A DNA stretch of 12,099 bases from Acidimicrobiaceae bacterium (GTDB lineage: Bacteria > Actinomycetota > Acidimicrobiia > Acidimicrobiales > Acidimicrobiaceae), in contig JABEUO010000086.1 in the NCBI GenBank assembly GCA_013044415.1, forward strand, positions 1-12,099, written 5' to 3'. Both the position numbers and the translations under genes were made by a program. Shown here one piece after another: positions 1-7,041 of this stretch. The notes under the pieces are model-generated. The model had not been told where the DNA came from. It did not search any database and saw nothing but the letters and a program-made list of their open reading frames with translations. Each line of letters begins with the position of its first letter. The stretch's first letter is position 1.

Positions 1-913
1 TCTCCCGTAACCGATCTCGCCAAAATCCTAGGATTTCCGTTAGGGTCTGATCGATCGAAATAGTCGGTGACCAATCCGTGGCAGCGGCAATCTTGCTGCT
101 GTCTCCGATGCTCGTCTTGACCTCGACGGCCCTCATCAACGAGGGATCTTGCCTGAGTAAAACCTTCCCTCCCGCTAGACGTATCAGGTCCTGGGCAATC
201 TCGGCTATTGAAATCGCCCTCCCCGAGCAGACGTTATACGCCTCGGCGCTATCGCCAGCGACCGCCAAAGACCGATAAGCCCTAACTACGTCCCTTACGT
301 CGGTAAAGTCCCTCTCAGAGTCCAGGTTTCCAACGGGAATAGAGTCGAGTCCCTCAATTTGAGCCGCCACGATTCGCTTAGCCAGACCCGAAACGACGAA
401 CTGTTCCCCTTGGCCGGGCCCGACGTGGTTAAAGGGGCGTGCGATCACGACATCGAGTCCCCTCCCAAATGCCCCCTGAAGGGCGACGAATTCTGCGGCG
501 ACTTTGCTAGCCGCATAGGGAGTAACCGGACGGATCGAAGTAGTCTCATTGATCGGAAGATAGTTTTGGGAACTCTCCCCCATCAAGCTCTGACCGTAGA
601 CCTCGGATGAGGAGATATAGATCATCTTGGCATTAGGGTTAGACTCCGCAAGCGCCTCGGTGAGGTTCTGGGTCCCAATAACGTTCACCCGGAAGAAAGC
701 CTCTGGGTCATGCCAGCTCTGGCCGACGTGGGTCAGGGCCGCCAAGTGGAATAGCCAATCGACCTCTACGGATCTCATAAAATCTATGATTCCCTTCCGG
801 TCACAAATGTCGAGACCTTCTGGAAGGCCGATGACCGAATCCCCCTCAGCCACTAGGTGCTCTTTGAGCCAACCGCCCACGAATCCGTTCATACCAGTTA
901 TCAGCGACTTCAT
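1..913 (-). CDS. rmd: GDP-4-dehydro-6-deoxy-D-mannose reductase-like SDR protein, 3' end cut by window edge
   Basis: Extended short-chain dehydrogenase of the RMD family, which reduces GDP-4-dehydro-6-deoxy-D-mannose to GDP-D-rhamnose in the cytoplasm. I translated 304 codons plus one base with no stop, so the frame is open to the window edge; family members are about 300-330 residues, so only a short tail should be missing. Visible features: N-terminal Rossmann glycine motif GMNGFVG (residues 7-13), HLAA (56-59), SSSEVYG (101-107), catalytic YAASK (Y133, K137), and ARPFNHVGPGQ (158-168), which is characteristic of RMD-type enzymes. The ATG at 911-913 is preceded by GAGGGA (918-923) four bases away; an in-frame ATG at 890-892 would cut into the glycine motif. 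It follows the 930-2048 glycosyltransferase by 16 bases, so it is likely in the same operon. No GDP-mannose 4,6-dehydratase is seen in the window. A GDP-fucose synthase or another sugar-nucleotide reductase is a less likely alternative. Confidence 0.85.
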   Translation of the reverse strand, partial: MKSLITGMNGFVGGWLKEHLVAEGDSVIGLPEGLDICDRKGIIDFMRSVEVDWLFHLAALTHVGQSWHDPEAFFRVNVIGTQNLTEALAESNPNAKMIYISSSEVYGQSLMGESSQNYLPINETTSIRPVTPYAASKVAAEFVALQGAFGRGLDVVIARPFNHVGPGQGEQFVVSGLAKRIVAAQIEGLDSIPVGNLDSERDFTDVRDVVRAYRSLAVAGDSAEAYNVCSGRAISIAEIAQDLIRLAGGKVLLRQDPSLMRAVEVKTSIGDSSKIAAATDWSPTISIDQTLTEILGFWRDRLRE

Positions 914-929
914 TCGATCCCTCTAAGCA

Positions 930-2048
930 CTAATTTCTCTCCGCCGCCAAACGATAGACGGCCAAATGAGCCTTGATCGACGCTTCCCAGGTGTATTCGG
1001 ACGAAACCGCTAGCCCCTTGGCGACTAATTTCTCACTCGCTACAGTCTGGTCGATCACCGACTCGATCGCCGCCGACAATTCCTCATAGTTGCCCGGGGA
1101 AAACAACAACGCACTTCCCCTTGCTACCTCGGCCATCGAAGTCCCCCTAGTTGTAATCACCGGAACGCCGGATCTCATCGCCTCCAGAACGGGGAGGCCG
1201 AATCCCTCCTCAAAAGAGGGGTACACAAAGGCACTTGCCTTCGCATATAGGGCCCCTAGGGTGGCTTCGTCCACATAGTCGAGTCGGAAGATCCGCTCCT
1301 TCAATGGACTACCGTCGATCCGAGCGATCACTTCAGTGGCTTTCCAGCCGACCTGACCGGCGATCACGAGGGCAATGTCTCCGTTCTTCTCGCCTATCCG
1401 CTCGAATGCACTCAAAAGTGTGGCAAGGTCCTTTCGCGGTTCTATCGTGCCGACAAAGAGGATATAAGGGGACCTGGAGAGCCCTTCAGGGAGCCTCGCT
1501 GGATCTCCAGACTCACCGCCTATCCCCTTCTGGTCCACACCGTGATGGATGACGACGACGCTACCCTTCGGACTCAAGAGGTTTCGCAGCTTGTCTGCGG
1601 TGAAGTTGGAGGGACAAATCAAAAAATCGGCGCTTTTAGCCGCGACCAAAAGGGCCCTTTTGAAGAGTATCGCCTTGGACCTCTGGTGCCATTCAGGATG
1701 CTCTAAGAGGGTAAGGTCGTGGACCGTCACCACTGTTGCCCCCTTGAAGCCCTCTGGCATGGTGTAGTGGATCCCGTGGTGAACATCTATCAGGTTCTTA
1801 TTTAGCAGCCGCTCAAAGAGAGTCTGCTCGTAGATCAGCCGCAAAACCCTGTTGCCGGGGACCTTCGCAGCTACCTCTGCGCAAGGGGCGAGGCCCTGCC
1901 AAAAGGCTGCAGTGTGGGAACTAGAGATCAATAGCGCGCTATCCGATTCGGACATCGACTCACAGATCCCCGATGCGAGGGCGATGGCATACCTTCCCGC
2001 TCCCGCTGGCCTTGCCGGGACCGCCGAGAGGTCGATGGAGAACCTCAT
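930..2048 (-). CDS. GT4 family glycosyltransferase (third of three in tandem)
   Basis: Retaining GT-B glycosyltransferase of family GT4, 372 residues, expected in the cytoplasm or at the inner membrane face. The N-terminal acceptor domain has the glycine-rich loop AGAGRY (15-20), HHGIHY (90-95) and TVHDLT (108-113). The C-terminal donor domain begins near VGTIEPRKD (199-207) and carries the EX7E signature E281-GFGLPVL-E289, where the glutamates contact the donor sugar nucleotide. There is no signal peptide or membrane span. The ATG at 2046-2048 overlaps the TGA of the preceding glycosyltransferase as ATGA, which implies translational coupling; a purine-rich GGAAGAAG lies further upstream than ideal. 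The next gene is the RMD-like reductase, so a mannosyl- or D-rhamnosyltransferase role is plausible, but the donor cannot be read from sequence. Family is certain; specificity is not. Confidence 0.92.
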   Translation of the reverse strand: MRFSIDLSAVPARPAGAGRYAIALASGICESMSESDSALLISSSHTAAFWQGLAPCAEVAAKVPGNRVLRLIYEQTLFERLLNKNLIDVHHGIHYTMPEGFKGATVVTVHDLTLLEHPEWHQRSKAILFKRALLVAAKSADFLICPSNFTADKLRNLLSPKGSVVVIHHGVDQKGIGGESGDPARLPEGLSRSPYILFVGTIEPRKDLATLLSAFERIGEKNGDIALVIAGQVGWKATEVIARIDGSPLKERIFRLDYVDEATLGALYAKASAFVYPSFEEGFGLPVLEAMRSGVPVITTRGTSMAEVARGSALLFSPGNYEELSAAIESVIDQTVASEKLVAKGLAVSSEYTWEASIKAHLAVYRLAAERN

Positions 2049-3151
2049 CTGTCGGCCAACTTCTTCCAGAGATTCAAATGTGCTACAGCGCTACGCTCCC
2101 AGGTCATCTCCGAGGCCCTGAGCAGCCCACAAGTCACCAATTCAGAACGGAGACGGGTGTCATAGATCGACCTCTCTATCCCATGGGCAATCGAATCGGG
2201 GTCCAGGGGGTCGACGATCAGGGCACAACCCTCCGAGGCCGGTATGTCCGATGCGACTACCGGGACACAGCTAACGTTTGCCTCCAGTACCGGTAGACCG
2301 AAGCCTTCGTAGATCGGGACGTAAACTAACGACGTCGCCTTTGTCAACAGACCGGCCAACACTGACGAGGGGACCAAGCCAGCTAAATGCACATCGGGGG
2401 TCGGATCGATTTCGGAGTCGTTCCAACCCTTGGGTCCCACCACTACCAGGTCGATAGGCTCTGCGTTTAGCGCCCTGAACCTACGGAAACCCTCTACCAG
2501 CCTCTTGAGGTTCTTGCGGGGCTCCAGAGTGGAGACGGAGAGTACGAAGGCGGACTCTACTCCGAGTTCGGCTAGGAGCGCCTCGGTAGCGCCCTTGTCG
2601 GCCACCGAAAGGTGATCCGAACCGGGCGGGATCAGCGTCAACTGATCGGGGTCGATACCCTCGTTGACCAAAGAGGTTAGCGATCGCTCTGAAATAGTAA
2701 CTACGTGTGAACCACTCTTGCGGATATGCTCGAACGCTCCAGCGTGCCAAGCCCGACCCCTTTTAGGGAAGGTCTCGGGGACTTCGATCCACGCAGTGTC
2801 GTAGATGGTAAAGATCGATAGATTCGCCTTTGACTTCAGCCGTGGTCCTCCCATCGAGAAGGAGTGGAGGAGTTCGCCCGGCTCCAGTCTGGGTGGGTCG
2901 AGTCCCCTATCCCAGGCTCGCTGGGCCAGAGGGTGAGGGAGTCTCGAGGTTCTTACTGGAAATCCAAACTCCATCAGCGGATCTGGTCCACCCTCGCCAC
3001 TTCGCGAAGCGAAGAGCTCTACCTCGACACCCGGGTCGACGCTCGGGTCGACTTGAACTTTGGCCAAAGACTCCAGAATGGATCGGGTGTAGGTCCCAAT
3101 CCCGCCTGGGATCTTCCTCCGAAGTTGCTCGACTACCAGTAGGGTTTTCAC
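2045..3151 (-). CDS. GT4 family glycosyltransferase (second of three in tandem)
   Basis: GT-B fold glycosyltransferase, 368 residues, clearly related to its two neighbours but the most divergent. Visible are the N-terminal GGIGTYTR loop (16-23), the interdomain STLEPRKN (207-214) and the EX7E pair E282-GFGLPVL-E290. The usual VHDLT motif is IYDTA (116-120), and the stretch after EX7E (SDIPASEGCALIVDP, 301-315) is about four residues shorter than in the flanking paralogues. The start is GTG at 3149-3151: a TAG three codons upstream rules out extension and no good Shine-Dalgarno is visible, so translation may depend on coupling to the gene before it, 39 bases away. The stop overlaps the next start by four bases. 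The role is probably one linkage of the same glycan; donor and acceptor are unknown. Confidence 0.88.
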   Translation of the reverse strand: MKTLLVVEQLRRKIPGGIGTYTRSILESLAKVQVDPSVDPGVEVELFASRSGEGGPDPLMEFGFPVRTSRLPHPLAQRAWDRGLDPPRLEPGELLHSFSMGGPRLKSKANLSIFTIYDTAWIEVPETFPKRGRAWHAGAFEHIRKSGSHVVTISERSLTSLVNEGIDPDQLTLIPPGSDHLSVADKGATEALLAELGVESAFVLSVSTLEPRKNLKRLVEGFRRFRALNAEPIDLVVVGPKGWNDSEIDPTPDVHLAGLVPSSVLAGLLTKATSLVYVPIYEGFGLPVLEANVSCVPVVASDIPASEGCALIVDPLDPDSIAHGIERSIYDTRLRSELVTCGLLRASEMTWERSAVAHLNLWKKLADR

Positions 3152-3190
3152 CGACGGCTACTCGTTTTAGACACTCGATTCGTTCACCAT

Positions 3191-4294
3191 TTATCCGTTA
3201 AAAAGGCGATAGATCGACAAAAGTCCCTCTGCGGCCCTGTGCCAAGTAAATTGCTTCACCCTAGCTTGTCCCTCGCCAATAAGTCGACTACGGATCGGTT
3301 GATCATTGAGTACCGAGTCAATAGCGTCGGCTAGTCCATGGGGGTCACCGACCTCAGCCAGAATTGCGGCATCACCAACCACCTCCTCTATGGCACCCGC
3401 CCTCGTGGTAACGACGGGGGTCTGGCAGGCCATCGCCTCCAGAGGGGGGAAACCAAACCCTTCATAGATGGACGGGTAGACAAAGACCGAAGCGCCTCTT
3501 AGCAACTCGATCCTTCGGCGGTCATCCACGTAGCCGACATAATCTACCCGTGCCCGGTTTTTGGTCCTTTCGAGTTCAGCTTTGAACTCATCGAATCCCC
3601 AACCTCGGCCACCAGCAATTACCAGCCGTAGGTCCGGTTCCGACTCGGCCACTCTGTCGAAGGCCCTCAGTAGGGTGATGTAGTCCTTGCGTGGTTCTAT
3701 CGTGCCGAGGGCTAAGAGGTATCGTGGATGTGGGCCGGTTAGTTGCATCGGCAGGGCGTCTTCTGACACTTCGCCTATACCGTGTGCTACCGCAACTACT
3801 CGGTCTGGATCTCCACCGAGGAGTTCGATGACCTCCCTTCGGACGAATTCCGATGGAGTATGTACGATCGCCCCCCTGTCCATAGCCCTCTTGACTAGGC
3901 GAGGAAAGACTAGTACTTCTGCCCGACAGAACTCTGGAAACCTCAATGGGGTCAAATCGTGGACGGTAACTACCCTGTTGGCGAGGATCGCAGGAGGGAC
4001 CACGAAGTTAGTCCCGTGCACGATGTCGACTCTACCAAGAAATAGCTCCACCGGGGGGAACTCAAATGAGCTCCACATGCGATTCAATGGGCGTGCCGGC
4101 ATCGGCAGACCACTTGGGCGAACCCCACTTGGAAGCCGCTGTGCCAGTTCTCCCCTGCGACGCCAGGTAACTGCGAATGCAGACAGTTCGACCCCAGGCA
4201 GGGAATTCAGAGCGGATACGGCACCCATCACGAATTGGCCGACACCACTCTTTTCGCCGAGTAGTGCCGTCGCCTCGAGCGCTACCTTCACCAT
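3191..4294 (-). CDS. GT4 family glycosyltransferase (first of three in tandem)
   Basis: Retaining GT4 enzyme, 367 residues, first gene of the leftward glycan operon. Visible: SGVGQF loop (16-21), VHGTNF (92-97), TVHDLT (110-115), ALGTIEPRKD (195-204) and the EX7E motif E278-GFGFPPL-E286, followed by TTRAGAIEEVVGD. This resembles the mannosyl/rhamnosyltransferases that build bacterial surface polysaccharides. The listed ATG is only one base from the strong GGAGG, whereas the GTG immediately after it (4289-4291) has a spacing of four bases, so GTG may be the true start; the protein would lose one residue. The gene is transcribed away from cofD from a likely promoter with TAGGAT at 4323-4328. 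Family assignment is firm; the sugar donor is inferred only from the neighbouring RMD-like gene. Confidence 0.93.
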   Translation of the reverse strand: MVKVALEATALLGEKSGVGQFVMGAVSALNSLPGVELSAFAVTWRRRGELAQRLPSGVRPSGLPMPARPLNRMWSSFEFPPVELFLGRVDIVHGTNFVVPPAILANRVVTVHDLTPLRFPEFCRAEVLVFPRLVKRAMDRGAIVHTPSEFVRREVIELLGGDPDRVVAVAHGIGEVSEDALPMQLTGPHPRYLLALGTIEPRKDYITLLRAFDRVAESEPDLRLVIAGGRGWGFDEFKAELERTKNRARVDYVGYVDDRRRIELLRGASVFVYPSIYEGFGFPPLEAMACQTPVVTTRAGAIEEVVGDAAILAEVGDPHGLADAIDSVLNDQPIRSRLIGEGQARVKQFTWHRAAEGLLSIYRLFNG

Positions 4295-4366
4295 TCCTCC
4301 AACTCTGCCAGATGGAGAGGATATCCTACCAGCCCTAATTCGTCCACGCTAAGTTAATCTCTAAGG
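4295..4366. promoter_or_regulatory. Divergent intergenic region between GT4 operon and cofDE
   Basis: This 72-base gap separates two divergent starts, so both promoters should lie in it. On the minus strand TAGGAT (4323-4328) fits the actinobacterial -10 consensus TANNNT and would give a leader of about 20 bases containing GGAGG before the GT4 gene; the matching -35 is poor. On the plus strand TAATCT lies directly upstream of cofD. No repeat or obvious operator was seen. Assignment is by motif only. Confidence 0.5.
4355..4360 (+). promoter_or_regulatory. Candidate -10 box for leaderless cofD transcript
   Basis: TAATCT matches TANNNT and sits exactly at -12 to -7 relative to the A of the cofD ATG. 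That is the geometry of leaderless actinobacterial mRNAs, in which transcription starts on the start codon. There is no separate Shine-Dalgarno at normal spacing (AAGG abuts the ATG), which agrees with a leaderless message. No clear -35 is present. Confidence 0.5.
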
Positions 4367-5317
4367 ATGATATGCGTACTCTCCGGTGGAGTTGGTGCCG
4401 CCAAGTTCCTTAGGGGCCTGAGGGGCTCCAATTTAGACCAACAGATTGTTGCGATAGTAAATACCGGCGACGACGACCGATTCCACTCCCTTGCGGTTTC
4501 GCCGGACATCGACACGGTCACCTATACACTCGCCGGCCTCTCTAATGACTCCCTCGGATGGGGGGTGAAGGACGAGACATTTGTAGCAATGCAAGAGCTG
4601 ACCGCGCTTGGGGGCGAAAGCTGGTTTTCCCTCGGAGATAGAGACCTCGCGACACACCTCTACAGAACTGACCGACTGAATGAAAAAGCGACCCTCAGTG
4701 AAGTTACCGCCGAAATAGCCTCGAAACGCAATGTCGGGATAGAGATCTTGCCCATGTCGAACGATCCCGTCAGGACTCGCATTCTTCTATGCAGCGGCGG
4801 TACTACCAGGGAGGTGAGCTTTCAGGAGTACTTCGTCAAACAGAGACACCAGGAGAGAATCCTAGAGGTCAATTATCGTGGGGCGGAGACGGCCACTGCG
4901 GCACCTCGGGTTTTAGATTCTATAGCCGAGGCCGAGGTGATCATAATCGCCCCCTCCAACCCGATACTTTCGATCAAACCGATATTAGCGATCGACGAAA
5001 TCGCAAAAGCGGTAATAAAGAGGCGCTCATCTACGGTATTCGTATCCCCCATTGTCGGGGGAAAGGCGATAAAGGGGCCCGCCGAGTCAAACCTCAGAGA
5101 CCTCTTTGGTGACGCCTCCCTCGTCTCTGTGGCCCGCATCTATGAGGACTTCGCCTCCGGGATTGTCATCGACCATAGAGATTCCGAAGCTAAAAGCGAA
5201 CTCGAGTCACTCGGCTATAGAGTACTTCTGACAGATACCATGATGACCACGAGGGCAAAGGAAGAGGCCCTAGCGGAGGCGACGGTCGATTTCGCTAAGG
5301 CCGGGGCTGTTAACTAG
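4367..5317 (+). CDS. cofD: 2-phospho-L-lactate transferase (CofD/FbiA), coenzyme F420 biosynthesis
   Basis: Cytoplasmic transferase that joins the activated lactyl or enolpyruvyl phosphate (LPPG or EPPG) to the deazaflavin Fo, giving F420-0 or dehydro-F420-0. The 316 residues match the usual family length. Diagnostic motifs: N-terminal SGGVGAAKFLRGL (6-18), NTGDDD (32-37), SPDIDTVTYTLAG (45-57), SLGDRDLATHLYRTDRL (88-104), APSNPILSIKPIL (195-207) and SPIVGGKAIKGPA (227-239). These cover the Fo- and metal/phosphate-binding segments of the family. In actinobacteria the substrate is thought to derive from phosphoenolpyruvate. The ATG at 4367 is chosen because the glycine motif begins at residue 6 and a TANNNT box sits at leaderless distance. 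It is the first gene of a two-gene plus-strand unit with cofE, 55 bases downstream, flanked on both sides by minus-strand glycan genes. Confidence 0.96.
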   Translation: MICVLSGGVGAAKFLRGLRGSNLDQQIVAIVNTGDDDRFHSLAVSPDIDTVTYTLAGLSNDSLGWGVKDETFVAMQELTALGGESWFSLGDRDLATHLYRTDRLNEKATLSEVTAEIASKRNVGIEILPMSNDPVRTRILLCSGGTTREVSFQEYFVKQRHQERILEVNYRGAETATAAPRVLDSIAEAEVIIIAPSNPILSIKPILAIDEIAKAVIKRRSSTVFVSPIVGGKAIKGPAESNLRDLFGDASLVSVARIYEDFASGIVIDHRDSEAKSELESLGYRVLLTDTMMTTRAKEEALAEATVDFAKAGAVN

Positions 5318-5372
5318 CTCCGTCTTCGAATGCCAGGGCAACGCCTGGGTCATCGCACAGACAATTAGGCGA

Positions 5373-6074
5373 GTGATGCAAAAAATTGAGATCCTCCCGA
5401 TCATCGGGATTGGCGAGATAAGGCCCGGGGACGACGTCGCTTTGGAAATGGTCAACAACTTCGCTTTTGAGCAGAACGACATAGCCGTCGTCACGCAGAA
5501 GGTCGTCTCCAAAGCCGAGGGTCGAATAGTCTTAGCCGGTCAAGACGACGAGGCGGCCTATGAAGCGGCGGTGCTTTCCGAAGCAAAGCGGATCCTCCGG
5601 CAGAGGGGCCACCTGCTGATCACCGAGACCCACCACGGTCTCATCTGTGCTAATTCCGGGGTAGATAGGTCCAATAACCTCGATGGAGAGATCTCCCTCC
5701 TGCCAATAGACCCCGACCGGTCGGCACAGTGGATCAGGCGACGGGTAAAGGCACTGACCGGGGTAGATATTGCAGTTATCGTCTCAGATACATTTGGACG
5801 GGCGTGGCGCAACGGAGTAACCGACGTGGCAATCGGCTCCGCTGGCCTCGAGGTGATCGTGAATCTGAAGGGGACCAAGGATGCCGGTGGGAGGACCCTC
5901 GTCGCAACCGAAGTGTGTGTCGCCGATGAGATCGCCTCGGCGGCTGACCTCGTAAAAAAGAAGGCGACAGCGATCCCGGTAGCGGTAGTCAGGGGGGTCG
6001 ATTCGGGCTGGATCACCGAAGGGAAAAGAGCCGCTGAGATCATTCGCAGTCCCGAACAGGACCTCTTTCGGTGA
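5373..6074 (+). CDS. cofE: Stand-alone F420-0:gamma-glutamyl ligase (CofE)
   Basis: GTP-dependent ligase that adds gamma-linked glutamates to F420-0 to make the polyglutamate tail. At 233 residues it has a complete CofE domain: TQKVVSKAEG (41-50), GLICANSGVDRSN (89-101), SDTFGRAWRNGVTDVAIG (138-155) and ADEIASAADLV (184-194). It stops after this domain, unlike mycobacterial FbiB (about 450 residues), which carries a C-terminal FMN-binding nitroreductase-like domain that reduces dehydro-F420-0. That reductase must be encoded elsewhere if the organism uses the phosphoenolpyruvate route. The start is GTG 5373 or the adjacent ATG 5376; the frame is open upstream but has no better start, and the Shine-Dalgarno is weak. 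It probably shares a transcript with cofD. Its TGA is one base from the stop of the convergent epimerase gene. Confidence 0.95.
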   Translation: MMQKIEILPIIGIGEIRPGDDVALEMVNNFAFEQNDIAVVTQKVVSKAEGRIVLAGQDDEAAYEAAVLSEAKRILRQRGHLLITETHHGLICANSGVDRSNNLDGEISLLPIDPDRSAQWIRRRVKALTGVDIAVIVSDTFGRAWRNGVTDVAIGSAGLEVIVNLKGTKDAGGRTLVATEVCVADEIASAADLVKKKATAIPVAVVRGVDSGWITEGKRAAEIIRSPEQDLFR

Positions 6075-6075
6075 G

Positions 6076-7041
6076 CTAGCCCAGGGTCGCCTTGAAGTAG
6101 GCGAGGGTCCTTTTCAGCCCATCTTCAAGAGGCGTCCAGGGCTGCCATCCGAGGTGCACCCTCGCTAGGGTATTGTCCAACCTCGAATGCATCAATTCCC
6201 CACCTCTTGCCGGAGAAAACAATGGCCCTTGGTGGTAGTTAGAGAGTTCGCTCTGCAACTTATGGAGGGTCAATACAGAAGTCGCTACGTTCGAACCGAT
6301 GTTCATAACTAGACCTCCGCCTGAGTCCAACGCTCGGACGAAGGCATCCACCACGTCGTCGACAAAGACAAAGTCCCTAGTCTGCATCCCATCGCCAAAT
6401 ATCGTCGTAGGTTGACCCTGACGCATCTTGGAGAAGAATATCGACACCACGCCGGCCTCGCCATTTGGGTCCTGCCTCGGACCGTAGACATTTCCAAGGG
6501 CCAATGCGCTGTACTCCAAGTCGAATACCTTTCGGTATCCGTCGAGGTAGTCCAAAACCAGTGCCTTGGATAACCCGTAGAAGGAGTCGGGCAACTCCCC
6601 CCGATCCTTCTCTACGAAACAGTCCCTCCCCGGTGGCAGTTCTCCGTATAGGGTTCCCCCGGAGGCAGCGTAAATCACCTTTTGCACCGAGTTGCACCTC
6701 GCTGCGTCTAAGACACGAATCGACCCCAGGAGGTTAACTTCGGCGTCGTAAACCGGATCCGCCATGGACTTTCTCACATCGGCCTGAGCGGCGAGATGGA
6801 AGATGTACTTCGGCTGCCTGACAGAGATGATCTCTTGAAATTCGTCACCATTCACCGAAGCTTGGAAAAAAGAGAACTTACCCTCGCCTTGGGTTCGGGC
6901 TTCGTGAAGGTTGAGGAGTGACCCCGTGGACAGATCGTCAACCACGTCGACGGCATATCCTTCAGCAAGAAGCCGATCCACCAGGTTGGATCCGATAAAT
7001 CCCGCACCGCCCGTGACTACGACCCTATTGGCAGCCTTCAC
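6076..7041 (-). CDS. NAD-dependent sugar-nucleotide epimerase/dehydratase (UDP-glucose 4-epimerase-like)
   Basis: Extended SDR enzyme of 321 residues from the chosen start. It has the Rossmann motif TGGAGFIGSNL (10-20), DDLSTG (35-40), HLAAQADVRKS (82-92), the SGGT segment (127-130), catalytic YGLSK (Y155, K159) and GNVYGPRQDPNGEAG (183-197). This is the pattern of UDP-glucose/UDP-GlcNAc 4-epimerases and related UDP-sugar enzymes; the exact substrate cannot be decided. A longer frame opens at 7071, but I prefer GTG at 7039-7041: it forms a GTGA overlap with the stop of the nucleotidyltransferase gene and is preceded by GAGAGGG (7049-7055) seven bases away, while the extra ten residues are unlike the family. 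It is the last gene of the six-gene minus-strand run, and its stop is one base from the cofE stop. It probably supplies galactose or a similar sugar for the same envelope glycan. Confidence 0.87.
   Translation of the reverse strand: MKAANRVVVTGGAGFIGSNLVDRLLAEGYAVDVVDDLSTGSLLNLHEARTQGEGKFSFFQASVNGDEFQEIISVRQPKYIFHLAAQADVRKSMADPVYDAEVNLLGSIRVLDAARCNSVQKVIYAASGGTLYGELPPGRDCFVEKDRGELPDSFYGLSKALVLDYLDGYRKVFDLEYSALALGNVYGPRQDPNGEAGVVSIFFSKMRQGQPTTIFGDGMQTRDFVFVDDVVDAFVRALDSGGGLVMNIGSNVATSVLTLHKLQSELSNYHQGPLFSPARGGELMHSRLDNTLARVHLGWQPWTPLEDGLKRTLAYFKATLG

Noticed and set aside
627..926. Plus-strand frames in the first 926 bases (also 78-278 and 359-610)
   Set aside because: The minus strand here encodes a continuous RMD-like protein with intact NAD-binding and YxxxK motifs; these plus-strand frames are its shadows.
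3687..4352. Plus-strand open frame of 221 codons opposite the first GT4 gene
   Set aside because: It is antisense to a clear GT4 protein, has low-complexity Ser/Thr/Arg composition and no recognisable domain, and runs through the promoter region to no purpose.
5333..5348. Hairpin CCAGG / CCTGG between cofD and cofE
   Set aside because: A 5-base stem with no T-run and no sign of conservation; likely chance in a 55-base spacer.
5558..6043. Minus-strand open frame of 161 codons opposite cofE
   Set aside because: Shadow of cofE, which has all family motifs; the antisense product has no family features.
6087..6104. Hairpin TCGCC / GGCGA as a terminator for cofE
   Set aside because: Only a 5-base stem with an 8-base loop inside the epimerase coding region and only four T residues after it; too weak to call.
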